From Pseudomonadota bacterium (GTDB lineage: Bacteria; Pseudomonadota; Gammaproteobacteria; Steroidobacterales; Steroidobacteraceae), in contig QGVD01000034.1 of assembly GCA_003242685.1 (NCBI GenBank), positions 1 through 37,117 on the forward strand: a stretch of 37,117 nucleotides of DNA, written 5' to 3'. Shown here piece after piece: positions 36,413 through 37,117 of the stretch. A model generated the notes under the pieces. It was not told where the DNA came from. It did no database searches and was given only the letters and a program-made list of their open reading frames with translations. Each line of letters opens with the position of its first letter. Position 1 is the stretch's first letter. The translations under genes were made by a program, and so were the position numbers.

Positions 36413-36793
36413 TCAGCCCTTGCCCGGAGGCGCGTTGAGCTTCACCGCCTGCTTGCGCGGGCCCTTGCGCGTGCGCGCGTTCGTACGGGTGCGCTGTCCG
36501 TGCACCGGCAGTCCGCGGCGATGTCGCAGTCCGCGATAGGTGCCGAGGTCCATGAGCCGCTTGATGTTCATGGACACCTCGCGGCGCAGGTCGCCCTCGA
36601 CGGCGTACTTCGCGATCTGGGCGCGGATGGCGGCCACTTCCGCCTCCGTCAGATCCTTGACCTTGGTGGTCGGATTGACACCCGCGGCGGCGCAGGCCTC
36701 GAGCGCACGGGTGCGCCCGACGCCGTAGATGTGGGTGAGGCCCACCCACACGTGCTTGTTCATCGGGATGTTGATGCCGGCGATACGTGCCAT
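36413..36793 (-). CDS. rpsM: 30S ribosomal protein S13
   Basis: S13 is a head protein of the small subunit that contacts tRNA and L5. The 126 residues begin MARIAGINIPMNKHVWVGLTHIYGVGRTRA, include YRGLRHRRGLPVHGQRTRTNARTRKGPRK and end in a short basic tail. It is the first gene of the alpha operon, preceded by its own candidate promoter and a 63-base gap from rpmJ. Confidence 0.98.
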   Translation of the reverse strand: MARIAGINIPMNKHVWVGLTHIYGVGRTRALEACAAAGVNPTTKVKDLTEAEVAAIRAQIAKYAVEGDLRREVSMNIKRLMDLGTYRGLRHRRGLPVHGQRTRTNARTRKGPRKQAVKLNAPPGKG

Positions 36794-36832
36794 GTTGCTT
36801 CCCGTTCCGTTACGCCGCGGAAAAAACGCGGC

Positions 36833-36860
36833 ATTCTACGCAATTTCCTGCCCAAGTCAT
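36833..36860 (-). promoter_or_regulatory. Candidate alpha-operon promoter upstream of rpsM
   Basis: On the minus strand ATGACT (36855-36860, 4/6) and TAGAAT (36833-36838, 5/6) lie 16 bases apart in the rpmJ-rpsM gap. A hairpin GCCGCG/CGCGGC (36814-36832) with a T-rich loop lies around the predicted start. A promoter at this place is known for the alpha operon of Escherichia coli. Confidence 0.5.
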
Positions 36861-36970
36861 CCCTGGCGCTGCTTGTGGCGCGCATCCGAGCAGATGACAT
36901 AGACCACGCGCCGGCGGCGCACGATCTTGCAGTTCTTGCACATCTTCTTGACCGACGGACGAACTTTCAT
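36857..36970 (-). CDS. rpmJ: 50S ribosomal protein L36
   Basis: The 37-residue protein reads MKVRPSVKKMCKNCKIV, then a run of four arginines, then VVYVICSDARHKQRQG. The zinc-binding C-x2-C (Cys11, Cys14), Cys27 and His32 are all present, so this is the zinc-containing L36 form. It is too short for most gene finders' default limit. It lies between secY and rpsM, its standard place at the end of the spc operon. Confidence 0.97.
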   Translation of the reverse strand: MKVRPSVKKMCKNCKIVRRRRVVYVICSDARHKQRQG

Positions 36971-37045
36971 GATGTCCTCGCGGGCTTACCGCCCCTTTAC
37001 CGCATGCGGCGCCCTGCGCCGCCCGAAAAACCCCTGTCCTGTCCC

Positions 37046-37117
37046 TCAGTTGCCCGAGCCGCCCCGGCCGTAACCCAGCAGGTTCGCCTTCTTCAGCAGG
37101 CCCGGGTAGTGGTGCGA
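37046..37117 (-). CDS. secY: Protein translocase subunit SecY, C-terminal end (rest outside window)
   Basis: Only the last 23 codons and the TGA (37046-37048) are in the window. They read SHHYPGLLKKANLLGYGRGGSGN, whose KKANL-x-GYGR is the characteristic C-terminus of proteobacterial SecY. It belongs to the spc operon and lies 75 bases upstream of rpmJ. Confidence 0.93.
   Translation of the reverse strand, partial: SHHYPGLLKKANLLGYGRGGSGN

Overview
The window comes from a GC-rich gammaproteobacterium. Three gene neighbourhoods point there: the miaB-phoH-ybeY-corC-lnt string, leuS followed by lptE, and the alpha ribosomal operon order rpmJ-rpsM-rpsK-rpsD-rpoA-rplQ. A TonB-dependent receptor and exported enzymes confirm a Gram-negative envelope. 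The style (high GC, TonB-linked catabolic locus, 96-residue FeoA with 628-residue FeoB) suggests the Xanthomonadales/Nevskiales/Steroidobacter side of the class. That finer placement is inference. No tRNA, rRNA, CRISPR array, transposase or integrase was seen.

Layout. 1-351: the end of a proline iminopeptidase gene on +. 329-11235 on -: a housekeeping block, in transcription order miaB, phoH, ybeY, corC, lnt, an HtrA/Do protease with a lipoprotein-type signal, leuS, lptE and a small protein with an HEASH motif. 11374-12034: ssb and uvrA diverge from a shared 219-base spacer. 14896-17367: a ferrous-iron uptake operon, feoA-feoB plus a small membrane protein, behind a promoter with a clear Fur box between -35 and -10.

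17565-30323: an accessory catabolic locus. An ACMSD-type amidohydrolase and a LysR regulator lie on +. They face a long - strand gene set: Tat-exported amidohydrolase, FAA-hydrolase-family enzyme, MFS transporter, TonB receptor, COMT-like O-methyltransferase, cyclase-family hydrolase, second FAA-hydrolase-family enzyme, MetE-like zinc methyltransferase and type I extradiol dioxygenase. Together they look like uptake, methyl-group handling, meta-cleavage and processing of an aromatic compound whose identity cannot be read from the sequence. This is the best candidate here for an undescribed system.

30449-33406: a GNAT acetyltransferase, an alanine-rich lipoprotein, pepQ (+) and mscL. 33555-37117 on -: the alpha operon with its own promoter before rpsM and a strong terminator after rplQ, preceded by rpmJ and the last codons of secY from the spc operon.

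No gene-free stretch exceeds 300 bases. The longest spacers (31355-31588, 11815-12033, 33407-33622) hold promoters, hairpins and terminators as listed. Very long open frames antisense to leuS, the TonB receptor and the rpoA/rpsD region are by-products of GC-rich codon use.
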